64,000 nt of DNA from Streptomyces hygroscopicus (GCA_002021875.1 CP018627.1:3782001-3846000), one strand, 5' to 3'; counted from the first letter of the stretch, positions 53,369-63,809 are shown. Made by a program: numbers and translations. The notes: a model not told the origin generated them from the sequence alone.

Positions 53369-54070
53369 TCAGTGCATTGCGGTGACCAGAGTACGCAGAA
53401 ATGAAAGATCGACTTCTTCGAGCGAACCGACGACCGTACGCCCCGCGGCGGGCTCGATCGGCACCACGGACGGCACCGCGACCACCCGGCACCCGGCCGC
53501 CTCCGCGGCCCGTACGCCCGTGTCGGTGTCCTCGATGACCACGCACCGCCCCGGCTCGGCGGCCAGTCCGGCCGCGGCGAACAGATACGGGTCCGGATGC
53601 GGCTTGGTCCGCTCGACCTCGTCGCCCGCGACCGTCAGGGTGAAGTGCTCCGGGCCGAGCGAGCGCAGGACCCGGTCCATCACCCGCCGGTGGGAGGCGG
53701 AGACCAGGGCGGTGGGGATGGACTGCGCGGCCAGCTCGGTGAGCAGCCGGCGGGCGCCGGGCAGCATCGGCACACTGCCGTCGATCAGCTCGGTGAAGCG
53801 GCTGTTGAGCAGGCCGGTGAGCTCGGCGAGGGCGATCTCGGCGCCGGTGGCCTCGATCAGGAACTGGGCGCTGCGCGACATCGGGCCGCCGACGACGACC
53901 TGGCGGTACTCCTCGGCGAGAGCGTGACCGAGCTCGGCGAAGATGGCGACCTCCGCGTCCCACCAGATGCCCTCGGTGTCGACCAGGGTGCCGTCCATGT
54001 CGAGCAGAACGGCTTGCAGTGCCGAGCCTTCGGCCGTACGGGTATCGACGGCCGGGATGCTGCTGGTCAT
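53369..54070 (-). CDS. HAD-superfamily phosphatase (beta-phosphoglucomutase-like)
   Basis: 233 residues from ATG 54070, with GGAGGTG 6 bp upstream. Motif I is VLLDMDGTLVDTE (nucleophile and acid Asp), motif II is ALVSASHRR, Lys is in ERTKPHPDPYLFAAAGL, and the final acidic pair is in VIEDTDTGVRAAEAAG. It dephosphorylates a small phosphorylated metabolite; the substrate is uncertain. It follows metH on the same strand beyond a terminator. Confidence 0.92.
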   Translation of the reverse strand: MTSSIPAVDTRTAEGSALQAVLLDMDGTLVDTEGIWWDAEVAIFAELGHALAEEYRQVVVGGPMSRSAQFLIEATGAEIALAELTGLLNSRFTELIDGSVPMLPGARRLLTELAAQSIPTALVSASHRRVMDRVLRSLGPEHFTLTVAGDEVERTKPHPDPYLFAAAGLAAEPGRCVVIEDTDTGVRAAEAAGCRVVAVPSVVPIEPAAGRTVVGSLEEVDLSFLRTLVTAMH

Positions 54071-54097
54071 CCAAACACCTCCGGATAAGGGGCACGA

Positions 54098-54136
54098 AGG
54101 CCGGCCCCCTTCCACTGACGGGAAGGCGACCGGCCT
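54098..54136 (-). terminator. hairpin terminator of metH
   Basis: AGGCCGG (54098-54104) pairs with CCGGCCT (54130-54136), with further inner pairing of CCTTCC to GGAAGG. It lies 84 bp past the metH stop, before the HAD gene. Confidence 0.6.
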
Positions 54137-54219
54137 CTACCGGATCGACCAGTCTACGTCGCGCCGCGCCGACGCGCCTCGTAAGCACCGTAAGGCGGTC
54201 ACGAACAGCCGCCGGAGGA

Positions 54220-57200
54220 CTACCGCGCGTTGAAGTACTTGGCCTCCGGGTGGTGGATCACGATGGCGTCCGTGGACTGCTCGGGGTGGAGCTGGAACTC
54301 CTCCGAGAGCTTCACCCCGATCCGCTCGGGCCGCAGCAGATCGGCGATCTTCGCGCGGTCCTCCAGGTCGGGGCAGGCGCCGTAACCCAGCGAGAAGCGC
54401 GCGCCGCGGTACTTCAGCGCGAACATGTCCTCCATCTCGCTCGGGTCCTCACCGTCGAAGCCCAGCTCGGCGCGGACCCGCGCGTGCCAGTACTCGGCCA
54501 GCGCCTCCGCCAGTTGCACGGAGAGGCCGTGCAGCTCCAGATAGTCGCGGTAGGAGTCGGCGGCGAACAGCTCGGCGGTGGCCTCGCCGATCTTCGAGCC
54601 GACGGTCACCACCTGCAGCCCGACGACATCGGTCTCACCGGACTCCTCGGGCCGGAAGAAGTCGGCCAGGCACAGCCGGCGGCCGCGGCGCTGGCGCGGG
54701 AAGGTGAAGCGGGTCCGCTCACTGCCGTCCTCGTTCAGCAGGACCAGATCGTCGCCCTTGGAGACGCACGGGAAGTAGCCGTAGACGACGGCCGCCTCCA
54801 GCAGGTTCCCGGTGTGCAGCCGGTCCAGCCAGCCGCGCAGCCGGGGCCGCCCCTCGCTCTCCACCAGCTCCTCGTAGCCGGGCCCCTCGCCGGTGCGGGC
54901 CTGCTTGAGCCCCCACTGGCCCTTGAACAGCGCCCCCTCGTCCAGCCAGGAGGCGTAGTCGGCCTGCTGGATGCCCTTGACGACGCGGGTGCCCCAGAAG
55001 GGCGGGGTGGGGAGGGGGTTGTCGGTGGACACGTCCGAGCGCGCGGGACCCTCGTCCGGCTCCGGCTCCCGCACCTGGGCGGCGCGCTGGGGGACGCGGC
55101 GCTGCCGGAGCTCGGGGAGCGCGGCGCCGGGCACACCGCGCTTGACGGCGATCAGGGCATCCATGAGCCGCAGGCCCTCGAAGGCGTCGCGGGCGTAGCG
55201 CACCTCGCCCTCGTAGATCTCGTGCAGATCCTGCTCGACGTACGCGCGGGTGAGGGCGGCGCCGCCGAGGATGACGGGGAACTGGGCGGCCAGCTTGCGC
55301 TGGTTGAGCTCCTCCAGGTTCTCCTTCATGATCACCGTGGACTTCACCAGCAGCCCGGACATGCCGATCACATCGGCGCGGTGCTCCTCGGCGGCCTCCA
55401 GGATCGCGGAGACCGGCTGCTTGATGCCCAGGTTGACCACGTTGTAGCCGTTGTTGGACAGGATGATGTCCACGAGGTTCTTACCGATGTCATGGACGTC
55501 GCCGCGGACGGTGGCGAGCACGATGGTGCCCTTGCCCTCGTCGTCCGACTTCTCCATATGCGGCTCCAGATGCGCCACCGCGGTCTTCATGACCTCGGCG
55601 GACTGGAGCACGAACGGAAGCTGCATCTGGCCGGAGCCGAAGAGCTCGCCGACCACCTTCATGCCGTCCAGCAGCGTCTCGTTGACGATCTCCAGGGCGG
55701 GGCGCTCCTGGAGCGCCTCGTCGAGGTCGGCCTCCAGGCCGTTGCGCTCACCGTCGATGATGCGCCGCTTGAGGCGCTCGTCCAGGGGCAGCGCGGCCAG
55801 CTCCTCGGCCTTGCCGGCCTTGAGGGACTTGGCGGTGGCGCCCTCGAAGAGCCCCATCAGCTTCTGCAGCGGGTCGTAGCCCTCGGCGCGGCGGTCGTAG
55901 ATCAGGTCCAGGGCGGTCTTGACCTGCTCCTCCTCGAACCGCGCGATCGGCAGGATCTTGGAGGCGTGCACGATCGCCGAGTCCAGGCCCGCCTTGACGC
56001 ATTCGTCGAGGAAGACGGAGTTGAGCACGATCCGGGCGGCCGGGTTGAGGCCGAAGGAGATGTTCGACAGGCCCAGCGTGGTCTGGACGTCCGGGTGGCG
56101 CCGCTTGAGCTCGCGGATCGCCTCGATGGTGGCGATGCCGTCCTTACGGGACTCCTCCTGACCGGTGCAGATGGTGAAGGTCAGGGTGTCGATGAGGATG
56201 TCCGACTCGTGGATGCCCCAGTTGCCGGTCAGGTCGGCGATCAGCCGCTCGGCGATCTCCACCTTGTGCTCCGGCGTGCGGGCCTGGCCCTCCTCGTCGA
56301 TGGTCAGCGCGATCAGGGCGGCGCCGTGCTCCTGGGCGAGCCGGGTGACCTTGGCGAACCGCGACTCGGGACCGTCCCCGTCCTCGTAGTTGACGGAGTT
56401 GATGACCGCGCGCCCGCCGAGCTTCTCCAGCCCGGCCCGGATGACGTCGACCTCGGTGGAGTCCAGGACGATGGGCAGGGTGGAGGCGGTGGCGAACCGC
56501 CCGGCCAGCTCCTCCATGTCCGCGACGCCGTCCCGGCCGACGTAGTCCACACACAGGTCGAGCAGATGGGCGCCCTCGCGGATCTGCTCCCGGGCGATCT
56601 CCACACAGTCGTCCCAGCGGGCCTCCAGCATGGCCTCGCGGAACTTCTTGGAGCCGTTGGCGTTGGTGCGCTCGCCGATCGCCAGATACGAGGTGTCCTG
56701 GCGGAACGGCACGGTCTGGTAGAGCGAGGCGGCGCCGGGCTCCGGGCGCGGGGAGCGCTCGGTGGGGGCCAGACCTCGGACCCGCTCGACGACCTGGCGC
56801 AGATGCTCGGGCGTGGTGCCACAGCAGCCGCCGACCAGGGAGAGCCCGTACTCGCGGACGAAGGTCTCCTGGGCGTCGGCCAGCTCGCCGGGGGTGAGGG
56901 GGTAGTGGGCGCCGTCCTTGCCCAGCACCGGAAGGCCGGCGTTGGGCATGCAGGACAGCGGGATACGGGAGTGGCGGGCGAGATGGCGCAGATGCTCGCT
57001 CATCTCGGCGGGGCCGGTGGCGCAGTTGAGGCCGATCATGTCGATGCCGAGCGGCTCGAGGGCGGTGAGCGCCGCGCCGATCTCGGAGCCGAGCAGCATG
57101 GTGCCGGTGGTCTCGACGGTGACCGAGCAGATCAGGGGGAGGTTGGCGCCGGTGGCGTCCAGGGCGCGGCGGGCGCCGAGGATCGCGGCCTTGGTCTGCA

Positions 57201-57726
57201 GCAGGTCCTGGGTGGTCTCCACCAGGAGGGCGTCCGCGCCACCGGCGATCATGCCCTCGGCATTGGCCTGGTAGGCGTCGCGGAGGGTGACATAGGGGGC
57301 GTGGCCGAGGGTGGGCAGCTTGGTGCCGGGGCCCATGGAGCCCAGCACCCAGCGCTGGCGTCCGTCGGCGGCGAACTCGTCGGCGACCTCACGGGCGATC
57401 CGGGCGCCGGCCTCGGAGAGCTCGTGGACGCGGTCGGGGATGTCGTACTCACCGAGCGCCGCGTGGTTGGCGCCGAAGGTGTTGGTCTCGACGCAGTCCA
57501 CCCCGGCGGCGTAGTACTCCGCGTGGACCGAGCGGACGATGTCCGGGCGGGTGATGTTGAGGATCTCGTTGCAGCCCTCGAGCTGCTGGAAGTCGTCGAG
57601 ACTGGGGTCCTGCGCCTGGAGCATCGTCCCCATCGCGCCGTCGGCGACCACCACGCGGGTGGCCAGTGCTTCGCGGAGCGCTTCGGCTCGGGCGGCGGAT
57701 GTGGGCGATGGCGTATGCGAGGCCAT
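54220..57726 (-). CDS. metH: cobalamin-dependent methionine synthase
   Basis: 1168 residues from ATG 57726, with GGGAG 8 bp upstream. The domain order is homocysteine-binding (DGAMGTMLQ start, zinc cysteines in NCATGP and GGCCGTTPEHL, to about 330), methyltetrahydrofolate-binding (FLAIGERTNANGSKKFREA-type segment, from about 355), a B12 cap and Rossmann domain with the cobalt-ligating His in DVHDIGK, and a SAM activation domain at the C-terminus (YFRPE-type FFRPEESGETD, ELHGLSVQLAEALAEYWHARVR). It transfers the methyl group of methyltetrahydrofolate to homocysteine. I looked for a cobalamin riboswitch in the roughly 230-bp leader and did not find one. Confidence 0.97.
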   Translation of the reverse strand: MASHTPSPTSAARAEALREALATRVVVADGAMGTMLQAQDPSLDDFQQLEGCNEILNITRPDIVRSVHAEYYAAGVDCVETNTFGANHAALGEYDIPDRVHELSEAGARIAREVADEFAADGRQRWVLGSMGPGTKLPTLGHAPYVTLRDAYQANAEGMIAGGADALLVETTQDLLQTKAAILGARRALDATGANLPLICSVTVETTGTMLLGSEIGAALTALEPLGIDMIGLNCATGPAEMSEHLRHLARHSRIPLSCMPNAGLPVLGKDGAHYPLTPGELADAQETFVREYGLSLVGGCCGTTPEHLRQVVERVRGLAPTERSPRPEPGAASLYQTVPFRQDTSYLAIGERTNANGSKKFREAMLEARWDDCVEIAREQIREGAHLLDLCVDYVGRDGVADMEELAGRFATASTLPIVLDSTEVDVIRAGLEKLGGRAVINSVNYEDGDGPESRFAKVTRLAQEHGAALIALTIDEEGQARTPEHKVEIAERLIADLTGNWGIHESDILIDTLTFTICTGQEESRKDGIATIEAIRELKRRHPDVQTTLGLSNISFGLNPAARIVLNSVFLDECVKAGLDSAIVHASKILPIARFEEEQVKTALDLIYDRRAEGYDPLQKLMGLFEGATAKSLKAGKAEELAALPLDERLKRRIIDGERNGLEADLDEALQERPALEIVNETLLDGMKVVGELFGSGQMQLPFVLQSAEVMKTAVAHLEPHMEKSDDEGKGTIVLATVRGDVHDIGKNLVDIILSNNGYNVVNLGIKQPVSAILEAAEEHRADVIGMSGLLVKSTVIMKENLEELNQRKLAAQFPVILGGAALTRAYVEQDLHEIYEGEVRYARDAFEGLRLMDALIAVKRGVPGAALPELRQRRVPQRAAQVREPEPDEGPARSDVSTDNPLPTPPFWGTRVVKGIQQADYASWLDEGALFKGQWGLKQARTGEGPGYEELVESEGRPRLRGWLDRLHTGNLLEAAVVYGYFPCVSKGDDLVLLNEDGSERTRFTFPRQRRGRRLCLADFFRPEESGETDVVGLQVVTVGSKIGEATAELFAADSYRDYLELHGLSVQLAEALAEYWHARVRAELGFDGEDPSEMEDMFALKYRGARFSLGYGACPDLEDRAKIADLLRPERIGVKLSEEFQLHPEQSTDAIVIHHPEAKYFNAR

Positions 57727-57933
57727 GGATGTGCTCCCTGGAGTGCGACGGCTGTCGGCTTTGCGCCCTCCCCTGGGGACGGCGCACCACGCCAGCGTAG
57801 CTGCCAGTGGTCGTTTCACGATGGTCGTTCCATCACCCGGGACGGGGGGCGGCCGGCCGGCCCTCGGCAGGCCCTTGATCGTCGACACATGGCCTTGCGG
57901 TACCGCGAGGTCGACATGGACCGATAGTGTTCA

Positions 57934-57945
57934 GCATTGTCGAAC
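57934..57945 (+). promoter_or_regulatory. GylR operator copy before gylR
   Basis: GCATTGTCGAAC lies 20 bp before the gylR start. The identical 12-mer occurs in front of glpF at 58867-58878, consistent with autoregulation and control of the glycerol operon by GylR. Confidence 0.6.
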
Positions 57946-57964
57946 CGCAGTCAGGAGGTTGGCG

Positions 57965-58729
57965 ATGGCCCGGAACATCCAGTCGTTGGAGCGCGCCGCC
58001 GCGATGCTACGCCTGCTCGCCGGTGGTGAGCGACGTCTGGGACTGTCCGACATCGCCTCCACTCTGGGGCTGGCCAAGGGCACCGCGCACGGCATATTGC
58101 GCACGCTGCAGCAGGAGGGCTTCGTCGAGCAGGACGAGGCGTCCGGCCGCTATCAGCTCGGCGCGGAGCTGCTGCGCCTGGGCAACAGCTATCTGGACGT
58201 GCACGAGCTGCGCGCCCGCGCCCTGGTGTGGACGGACGACCTGGCCCGCTCCAGCGGCGAGAGCGTGTACCTGGGCGTGGTGCACCAGCAGGGCGTGCTG
58301 ATCGTCCACCACGTCTTCCGGCCGGACGACAGCCGCCAGGTGCTGGAGGTCGGCGCGATGCACCCGCTGCACTCCACGGCCCTGGGCAAGGTGCTCTCCG
58401 CGTACGACCCGGTCGCCCACAGCGAGGTGACCGAGGCCGACCGTAAGGCGTTCACCCCCCGCACGGTGACCGGGGAGCGGGAGTTCGAGGGCGTGCTGGA
58501 CCTGATCCGGGCGCGCGGCTGGGGCTCCGACGTGGAGGAGACCTGGGAGGGCGTGGCGTCGGTCGCGGCGCCCATCCACGACCGGCGCCGGCTGCCCGTG
58601 GGCGCGGTGGGGATCACGGGCGCGGTCGAGCGGGTGTGCGACGACGGGGAGCTGCGCTCGGAGCTCGTGGCCGCCGTACGGGACTGCGCCCGCGCCGTCT
58701 CCCGGGACTTGGGCGCCCTCCGTTTCTGA
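57965..58729 (+). CDS. gylR: IclR-family glycerol regulator GylR
   Basis: 254 residues from ATG 57965, with AGGAGG 7 bp upstream. The N-terminal winged HTH (IQSLERAAAMLRLLAGGERRLGLSDIASTLGLAKGTAHGILRTLQQEGFVEQD) is followed by an IclR effector domain (ESVYLGVVHQQGVLIVHHV, HPLHSTALGKVLSA, VASVAAPIHD). Streptomyces GylR represses itself and the adjacent glycerol operon and responds to glycerol-3-phosphate. The identity rests on family, position directly before glpF-glpK-glpD and a shared 12-bp operator. Confidence 0.93.
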   Translation: MARNIQSLERAAAMLRLLAGGERRLGLSDIASTLGLAKGTAHGILRTLQQEGFVEQDEASGRYQLGAELLRLGNSYLDVHELRARALVWTDDLARSSGESVYLGVVHQQGVLIVHHVFRPDDSRQVLEVGAMHPLHSTALGKVLSAYDPVAHSEVTEADRKAFTPRTVTGEREFEGVLDLIRARGWGSDVEETWEGVASVAAPIHDRRRLPVGAVGITGAVERVCDDGELRSELVAAVRDCARAVSRDLGALRF

Positions 58730-58866
58730 ATCGTGGCAACCCGCGCGGATCTGCCCCCATATCCCGGCATGACCTGCTTCATCACGGTTTCACATACCCG
58801 TGATTTTTCCTTCACACGACCCTTGACGGGGTCTTCGCCGTGAAGAAAACTGCCGTTCATCGGTCG

Positions 58867-58890
58867 GCATTGTCGAACACCTGACGACAA
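58867..58890 (+). promoter_or_regulatory. GylR operator before glpF
   Basis: GCATTGTCGAAC (58867-58878) repeats the gylR box, and TTGTCG-N9-CGACAA (58870-58890) forms a perfect inverted repeat. It lies about 115 bp before glpF in the promoter region of the glycerol operon. Confidence 0.65.
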
Positions 58891-59005
58891 TATTCGCTAT
58901 GGTGGACTCGCCGCGGGCCGACCAACGCCCTCCCACGAGGGCGCGGACCACCGGAGAGAACCCGGGGGTTCGCCTTCCCCTGGACGAAGGACAAAGGAGT
59001 CGCGG

Positions 59006-59800
59006 GTGTCCAGCTCCGACATCTTCATCGGCGAGACCATCGGTACCGCCGTACTCATACTGCTCGGCTGCGGTGTCGTCGCCGGCGTGATCTTGAAGCG
59101 ATCCAAGGCGTTCGAGGCGGGGTGGGTCGCCATCACCCTCGGGTGGGGCTTCGCCGTGCTCACCGGCGCGTATATCTCGGCGCCTCTCTCGGGGGCCCAT
59201 CTCAACCCGGCGGTGACGCTCGGCCTCGCCATCAAGGGCGGCATCGAGTGGAGCGATGTGCCGGTCTACTTCCTCGGGCAGATGCTCGGCGCGGTGATCG
59301 GCGCGTCGCTGGTGTGGCTCGCCTACCTCGGCCACTTCCACGCCCATCTCACCGACCGCGAGATCGTCGGCGGCCCGGGCGCCCAGGACACGGTGGCGGC
59401 GGACAAGCAGCAGGCCACCGACGCCGGTCCGGTGCTGGGTGTCTTCTCCACCGGCCCCGAGATCCGGAACGTCGCGCAGAACCTGGCCACCGAGATCATC
59501 GCCACGACCGTGCTGGTGCTCGCCATCCTCACCCAGGGGCTCAACGGCGACGGCAAGGGCCTGGGCGTCATCGGCGTCATGATCACCGCCTTCGTGGTGG
59601 TCGGCATCGGCCTCTCGCTCGGCGGCCCGACCGGTTACGCCATCAACCCGGCGCGTGACCTCGGCCCCCGTATCGCCCACGCCCTCCTGCCGCTGCCCAA
59701 CAAGGGCGGCTCGGACTGGGGCTATGCCTGGATCCCGGTCGTCGGCCCGCTCATCGGCGGCGCCATCGCCGGCGGGATCTACGAGATCGCCTTCGCCTAG
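59006..59800 (+). CDS. glpF: glycerol uptake facilitator
   Basis: 264 residues of the MIP family. Six membrane helices and two half-helices carry HLNPAVTLG and [13 protein letters not shown], the paired NPA boxes; Arg and the D after the second NPA mark an aquaglyceroporin. GTG 59006 has AGGAG 7 bp upstream. It lets glycerol diffuse into the cell, where GlpK traps it. It is the first gene of the glpFKD operon. Confidence 0.96.
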   Translation: MSSSDIFIGETIGTAVLILLGCGVVAGVILKRSKAFEAGWVAITLGWGFAVLTGAYISAPLSGAHLNPAVTLGLAIKGGIEWSDVPVYFLGQMLGAVIGASLVWLAYLGHFHAHLTDREIVGGPGAQDTVAADKQQATDAGPVLGVFSTGPEIRNVAQNLATEIIATTVLVLAILTQGLNGDGKGLGVIGVMITAFVVVGIGLSLGGPTGYAINPARDLGPRIAHALLPLPNKGGSDWGYAWIPVVGPLIGGAIAGGIYEIAFA

Positions 59801-59833
59801 CCCACCCCACCACCCGCAGGAGAGCAGCAGATC

Positions 59834-61381
59834 ATGACCGACACCCACACCACGAGCGCCTCGTCCCACGGCCAGGGCCCGTTCATCGCGGCCATCGACC
59901 AGGGCACCACCTCCAGCCGCTGCATCGTCTTCGACCGCGACGGCCGCATCGTCTCGGTGGACCAGAAGGAACACGAGCAGATCTTCCCCAAGCCCGGCTG
60001 GGTGGAGCACAACGCCACCGAGATCTGGGAGAACGTCAAGGAGGTCGTCGCCGGCGCCATCAGCAAGGCCGGCATCACCGCCATCGACGTCAAGGCGATC
60101 GGCATCACCAACCAGCGCGAGACCACCCTGCTGTGGGACCGCAAGACCGGTGAGCCGGTGCACAACGCCATCGTCTGGCAGGACACCCGCACCGACGCCC
60201 TCTGCCGCGAGCTCGGCCGCAACGTCGGCCAGGACCGCTTCCGCCGCGAGACCGGCCTTCCGCTGGCCTCCTACTTCGCCGGTCCCAAGATCCGCTGGCT
60301 GCTCGACAACGTCGAGGGGCTGCGGGAGCGGGCCGAGGCGGGCGACATCCTCTTCGGCACCATGGACTCCTGGGTCATCTGGAACCTGACCGGCGGCGTC
60401 AACGGCGGCGTGCACGTCACCGACGTCACCAACGCCTCGCGCACCCTCCTGATGAACCTCCACACCCTCGACTGGGACGAGAAGATCCTCACGTCGATCG
60501 ACATCCCGGCCGCCCTGCTGCCGCGGATCCGCTCCTCCGCCGAGGTCTACGGCCACACGGCCGAGGGCATCCTGGCGGGCGTGCCGGTCGCCTCGGCGCT
60601 CGGCGACCAGCAGGCGGCCCTCTTCGGCCAGACCTGCTACGCCGAGGGCGAGGCCAAGTCGACCTACGGAACCGGCACCTTCCTGCTGATGAACACCGGC
60701 GAGAAGCCGGTCAACTCCTACAACGGGCTGCTGACCACCGTCGGCTACCGGATCGGCGACGAGAAGCCGGTCTACGCCCTGGAGGGCTCCATCGCGGTCA
60801 CCGGTTCGCTGGTGCAGTGGATGCGGGACCAGATGGGCCTGATCAACAGCGCCGCCGAGATCGAGACCCTCGCCAGCTCCGTCGAGGACAACGGCGGCGC
60901 GTACTTCGTGCCCGCCTTCTCCGGCCTGTTCGCCCCGTACTGGCGGGACGACGCACGCGGCGTGATCGCGGGCCTGACCCGCTATGTCACCAAGGCGCAC
61001 ATCGCACGCGCCGTACTCGAGGCCACCGCCTGGCAGACCCGCGAGATCGTCGACGCGATGACCAAGGACTCCGGGGTCGAGCTCACCGCGCTCAAGGTCG
61101 ACGGCGGCATGACCTCCAACAACCTTCTGATGCAGACCCTCTCGGACGCCCTGGACGCACCCGTGGTGCGCCCGATGGTCGCCGAGACCACCTGCCTCGG
61201 CGCGGCCTACGCCGCCGGTCTGGCCGTCGGCTTCTGGCCGGACACCGACGCCCTGCGCGCCAACTGGCGCCGGGCGGCCGAATGGACCCCCCGAATGGAC
61301 GCGGACGTCCGCGACCGCGAGTACAAGAGCTGGCTCAAGGCCGTGCAGCGGACCATGGGCTGGATCGAAGACGAGGAGTAA
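59834..61381 (+). CDS. glpK: glycerol kinase
   Basis: 515 residues of the FGGY family. It starts [21 protein letters not shown] (ATP-binding) and contains [31 protein letters not shown] (substrate loop), the GYGTGTF-like [11 protein letters not shown], and the signature [21 protein letters not shown]. It phosphorylates glycerol to glycerol-3-phosphate in the cytosol. It is 33 bp after glpF, with AGGAG before ATG 59834. Confidence 0.97.
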   Translation: MTDTHTTSASSHGQGPFIAAIDQGTTSSRCIVFDRDGRIVSVDQKEHEQIFPKPGWVEHNATEIWENVKEVVAGAISKAGITAIDVKAIGITNQRETTLLWDRKTGEPVHNAIVWQDTRTDALCRELGRNVGQDRFRRETGLPLASYFAGPKIRWLLDNVEGLRERAEAGDILFGTMDSWVIWNLTGGVNGGVHVTDVTNASRTLLMNLHTLDWDEKILTSIDIPAALLPRIRSSAEVYGHTAEGILAGVPVASALGDQQAALFGQTCYAEGEAKSTYGTGTFLLMNTGEKPVNSYNGLLTTVGYRIGDEKPVYALEGSIAVTGSLVQWMRDQMGLINSAAEIETLASSVEDNGGAYFVPAFSGLFAPYWRDDARGVIAGLTRYVTKAHIARAVLEATAWQTREIVDAMTKDSGVELTALKVDGGMTSNNLLMQTLSDALDAPVVRPMVAETTCLGAAYAAGLAVGFWPDTDALRANWRRAAEWTPRMDADVRDREYKSWLKAVQRTMGWIEDEE

Positions 61382-61384
61382 TCA

Positions 61385-62995
61385 ATGACCACCCTGCAGA
61401 GCGTTCCGTCCCTCGGAACGCACCCGGCTGCCGGTTCGAACCCGAGCCGAGCCGAAACCCGGGAACAGCTTTCCAAGGCGACGTACGACCTCCTGGTGAT
61501 CGGCGGCGGCATTCTGGGCATCACCACTGCCTGGCACGCCGCGCAGTCCGGGCTGCGGGTGGCGATGGTGGATGCCGGTGACTTCGCCGGCGCCACCTCA
61601 TCCGCCTCTTCCAAACTGCTCCACGGCGGCCTGCGCTATCTCCAGACCGGCGCGGTCAAGCTGGTCGCCGAGAACCACTTCGAGCGGCGCGCGGTCTCCC
61701 GCACCGTCGCCCCGCACCTGGCCAACCCGCTCACCTTCTATCTGCCGGTCTACAAGGGCGGCCCGCACGGCGCGGCCAAGCTGGGCGCGGGTGTCTTCGC
61801 CTACTCGGCGCTCTCCGCGTTCCGGGACGGCGTCGGCCATGTGATCGGCGCCGAGCGGGCCGCGCGCGACGTCCCGGAGCTGCGCACCGAGAACCTGAAG
61901 GCGGTCGCGGTCTACGGCGACGGCCAGATGAACGACAGCCGCATGGCCCTGATGACGGTCCGGGCGGCCGCGGAGGCGGGTGCCACCGTCCTCAACCACG
62001 CCGAGGTCATCGGCCTGCGCAAGAGCGACGGCCGGGTCACCGGCGCCGAGCTCAAGGACCGCACCGACGGCACCGAGTTCGGGGTGAACGCCCGTCTGGT
62101 GCTCAACGCCACCGGCCCCTGGGTGGACCATCTGCGCCGGATGGAGGACCCGAACGCGGCGCCGTCGATCCGGCTGTCCAAGGGCGCGCATCTGGTCCTC
62201 AAGCGCACCTCCCCCTGGCGGGCGGCGCTGGCGACCCCGATCGACAAGTACCGCATCACCTTCGCCCTCCCCTGGGAGGACATGCTGCTGCTGGGCACCA
62301 CGGACGAGGAGTTCGAGGGCGACCCGGCCGATGTCGCGGTCAACGACAAGGACGTCGCCCAGATCCTGGACGAGGCGGCCTTCTCCATCCGCGACCAGCA
62401 GCTCTCCCGCGACCTGATCACCTACTCCTTCGCAGGGCTCCGGGTGCTGCCCGGCGGCCCCGGCGACACCGCCAAGGCCAAGCGCGAGACCGTGGTCACC
62501 GAGGGCAAGGGCGGAATGCTCTCCATAGCCGGCGGCAAGTGGACCACCTTCCGCCACATCGGCCGCACCGTGATGCACAAGCTGGCCGAGCTGCCGGGCC
62601 GTCCGCTCGCCGACGACATGGAGCCGGTCAAGCAGCTGCCCAAGCACATGCCGCTGCCGGGCCTGGCCAATCCGCACGCCGTCGAGCACCGGCTGCTGGT
62701 GGACGGCGGCACCCCCGGCCCGCGCATGGCCGCCGACACCGCCCGCCACCTGGCGACCCACTACGGCTCGCTCTCCTTCGACATCGCCCGGCTGGCCAGC
62801 GGCGACCCGGCGCTCGCGGAGCGCGTCCACCCGGACGCCCCGGAGATCTGGGCGCAGGTCGTCTACGCCCGGGACTACGAGTGGGCGCGCACGGCGGACG
62901 ACGTACTGCGCCGCCGCACCACCCTGACCATCCGCGGCCTGGACTCCGAGGACATCCGGAGCCGGGTCGAGGACCTGCTGGCCAAGCGACCCTGA
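61385..62995 (+). CDS. glpD: aerobic glycerol-3-phosphate dehydrogenase
   Basis: 536 residues. The FAD motif is LLVIGGGILGITTAWHAAQSGLRVAMVD, followed by GATSSASSKLLHGGLRYLQTG, the GlpD signature, and IAGGKWTTFRHIGRTVM. It is membrane-associated and oxidises glycerol-3-phosphate to dihydroxyacetone phosphate, passing electrons to quinones. It starts 3 bp after the glpK stop, its ribosome site GAGGAG lying inside the end of glpK. Confidence 0.96.
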   Translation: MTTLQSVPSLGTHPAAGSNPSRAETREQLSKATYDLLVIGGGILGITTAWHAAQSGLRVAMVDAGDFAGATSSASSKLLHGGLRYLQTGAVKLVAENHFERRAVSRTVAPHLANPLTFYLPVYKGGPHGAAKLGAGVFAYSALSAFRDGVGHVIGAERAARDVPELRTENLKAVAVYGDGQMNDSRMALMTVRAAAEAGATVLNHAEVIGLRKSDGRVTGAELKDRTDGTEFGVNARLVLNATGPWVDHLRRMEDPNAAPSIRLSKGAHLVLKRTSPWRAALATPIDKYRITFALPWEDMLLLGTTDEEFEGDPADVAVNDKDVAQILDEAAFSIRDQQLSRDLITYSFAGLRVLPGGPGDTAKAKRETVVTEGKGGMLSIAGGKWTTFRHIGRTVMHKLAELPGRPLADDMEPVKQLPKHMPLPGLANPHAVEHRLLVDGGTPGPRMAADTARHLATHYGSLSFDIARLASGDPALAERVHPDAPEIWAQVVYARDYEWARTADDVLRRRTTLTIRGLDSEDIRSRVEDLLAKRP

Positions 62996-63020
62996 CCCCC
63001 GCGGGGCCGCCTCCCCAGAT

Positions 63021-63066
63021 CCGGGCGGCCGGGTGAGAGGAAACGTCTTCTCACCCGGCCGCCCGG
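63021..63066 (+). terminator. glp operon terminator
   Basis: An 18-bp perfect stem (63021-63038 with 63049-63066) and 10-nt loop, 25 bp past glpD. The gap to 63339 beyond it shows no gene. Confidence 0.9.
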
Positions 63067-63338
63067 ACTCGGTTCGGGCCCGGGCCGGATCGCCCCGGGG
63101 TGCTGCGCCGGGGGCGCCCAGCACGCCGTGGAGCTGACCTGAGGCTTCCCCAAGTTCCGTCGGCCGTAAGGCAGTTGGCGGTGATCCCGGAGGGCGTCCG
63201 CGGACTTACTCGTGCGTTAAAAATCTGCTGAATCGCTCTTGCCTTCTTCGGCGGTGCGCGCATCAATGACATCGCCCGTGGATGACGGGCGGAACCCCCC
63301 ACACATCGGCGCACTCCCCCACTCCGGAAGGCAGTCCC

Positions 63339-63809
63339 ATGAGACGCTTCAAGCTCGGGATCAGCACGGCAATGGGAACAGCAGCACTGGCAGCCGGCGC
63401 GCTCGCGCTGGCCCCGACCGCGTCCGCGGTCACCCCCACGACCGCGACCCTGACCGCCGACTGCGGGACCTACGGGTCGGGCCTGGCCACCCTCACGGCC
63501 ACGCAGAGCGGGACGGCCGCGACCATCACCCTGTCCTCGGGCGCGATCAAGGCTCCGATCGACGTTCCGGCGGGCTCGGTGAGCTCGACGCTGACGCTGT
63601 CGAAGAACGGCTCCGGGACCACCACCTTCACCGGCAACGCCAACCCGGCCATCCCGACCGGCTCCGACGTGACCACCGGCCCGCTCAAGGGCACGGTGGC
63701 CGCGGGCGACGTCCTGGAGGCCAAGTCGCTCAAGCTGGTCATCTTCGGCCTGATCACGGTGAACTGCACCGCCACCTCGCCCCAGACCCCGGGGCCGTTC
63801 ACCTTCTGA
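63339..63809 (+). CDS. small secreted protein, unknown
   Basis: 156 residues from ATG 63339, with GGAAGG upstream. A Sec signal peptide (MRRFKLGISTAMGTAALAAGALALAPTASA) is cleaved after about residue 30. The mature domain is rich in Thr, Ser and Gly, apparently all-beta, with two cysteines (TADCGTYGS and VNCTATS) likely to form a disulphide, and ends GPFTF. I know no function. It is typical of abundant small actinobacterial exoproteins. It is monocistronic, with a terminator at 63872-63900. Confidence 0.82.
   Translation: MRRFKLGISTAMGTAALAAGALALAPTASAVTPTTATLTADCGTYGSGLATLTATQSGTAATITLSSGAIKAPIDVPAGSVSSTLTLSKNGSGTTTFTGNANPAIPTGSDVTTGPLKGTVAAGDVLEAKSLKLVIFGLITVNCTATSPQTPGPFTF

Noticed and set aside
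54019..57927. Very long plus-strand open frame (about 1300 codons) opposite metH
   Set aside because: It mirrors metH codon by codon, has no ribosome site or recognisable domain, and arises from third-position GC bias on the other strand.
57727..57964. Cobalamin riboswitch in the metH leader
   Set aside because: No B12-box-like conserved segment or pairing was found; only a short TGGTCGTT direct repeat is present.
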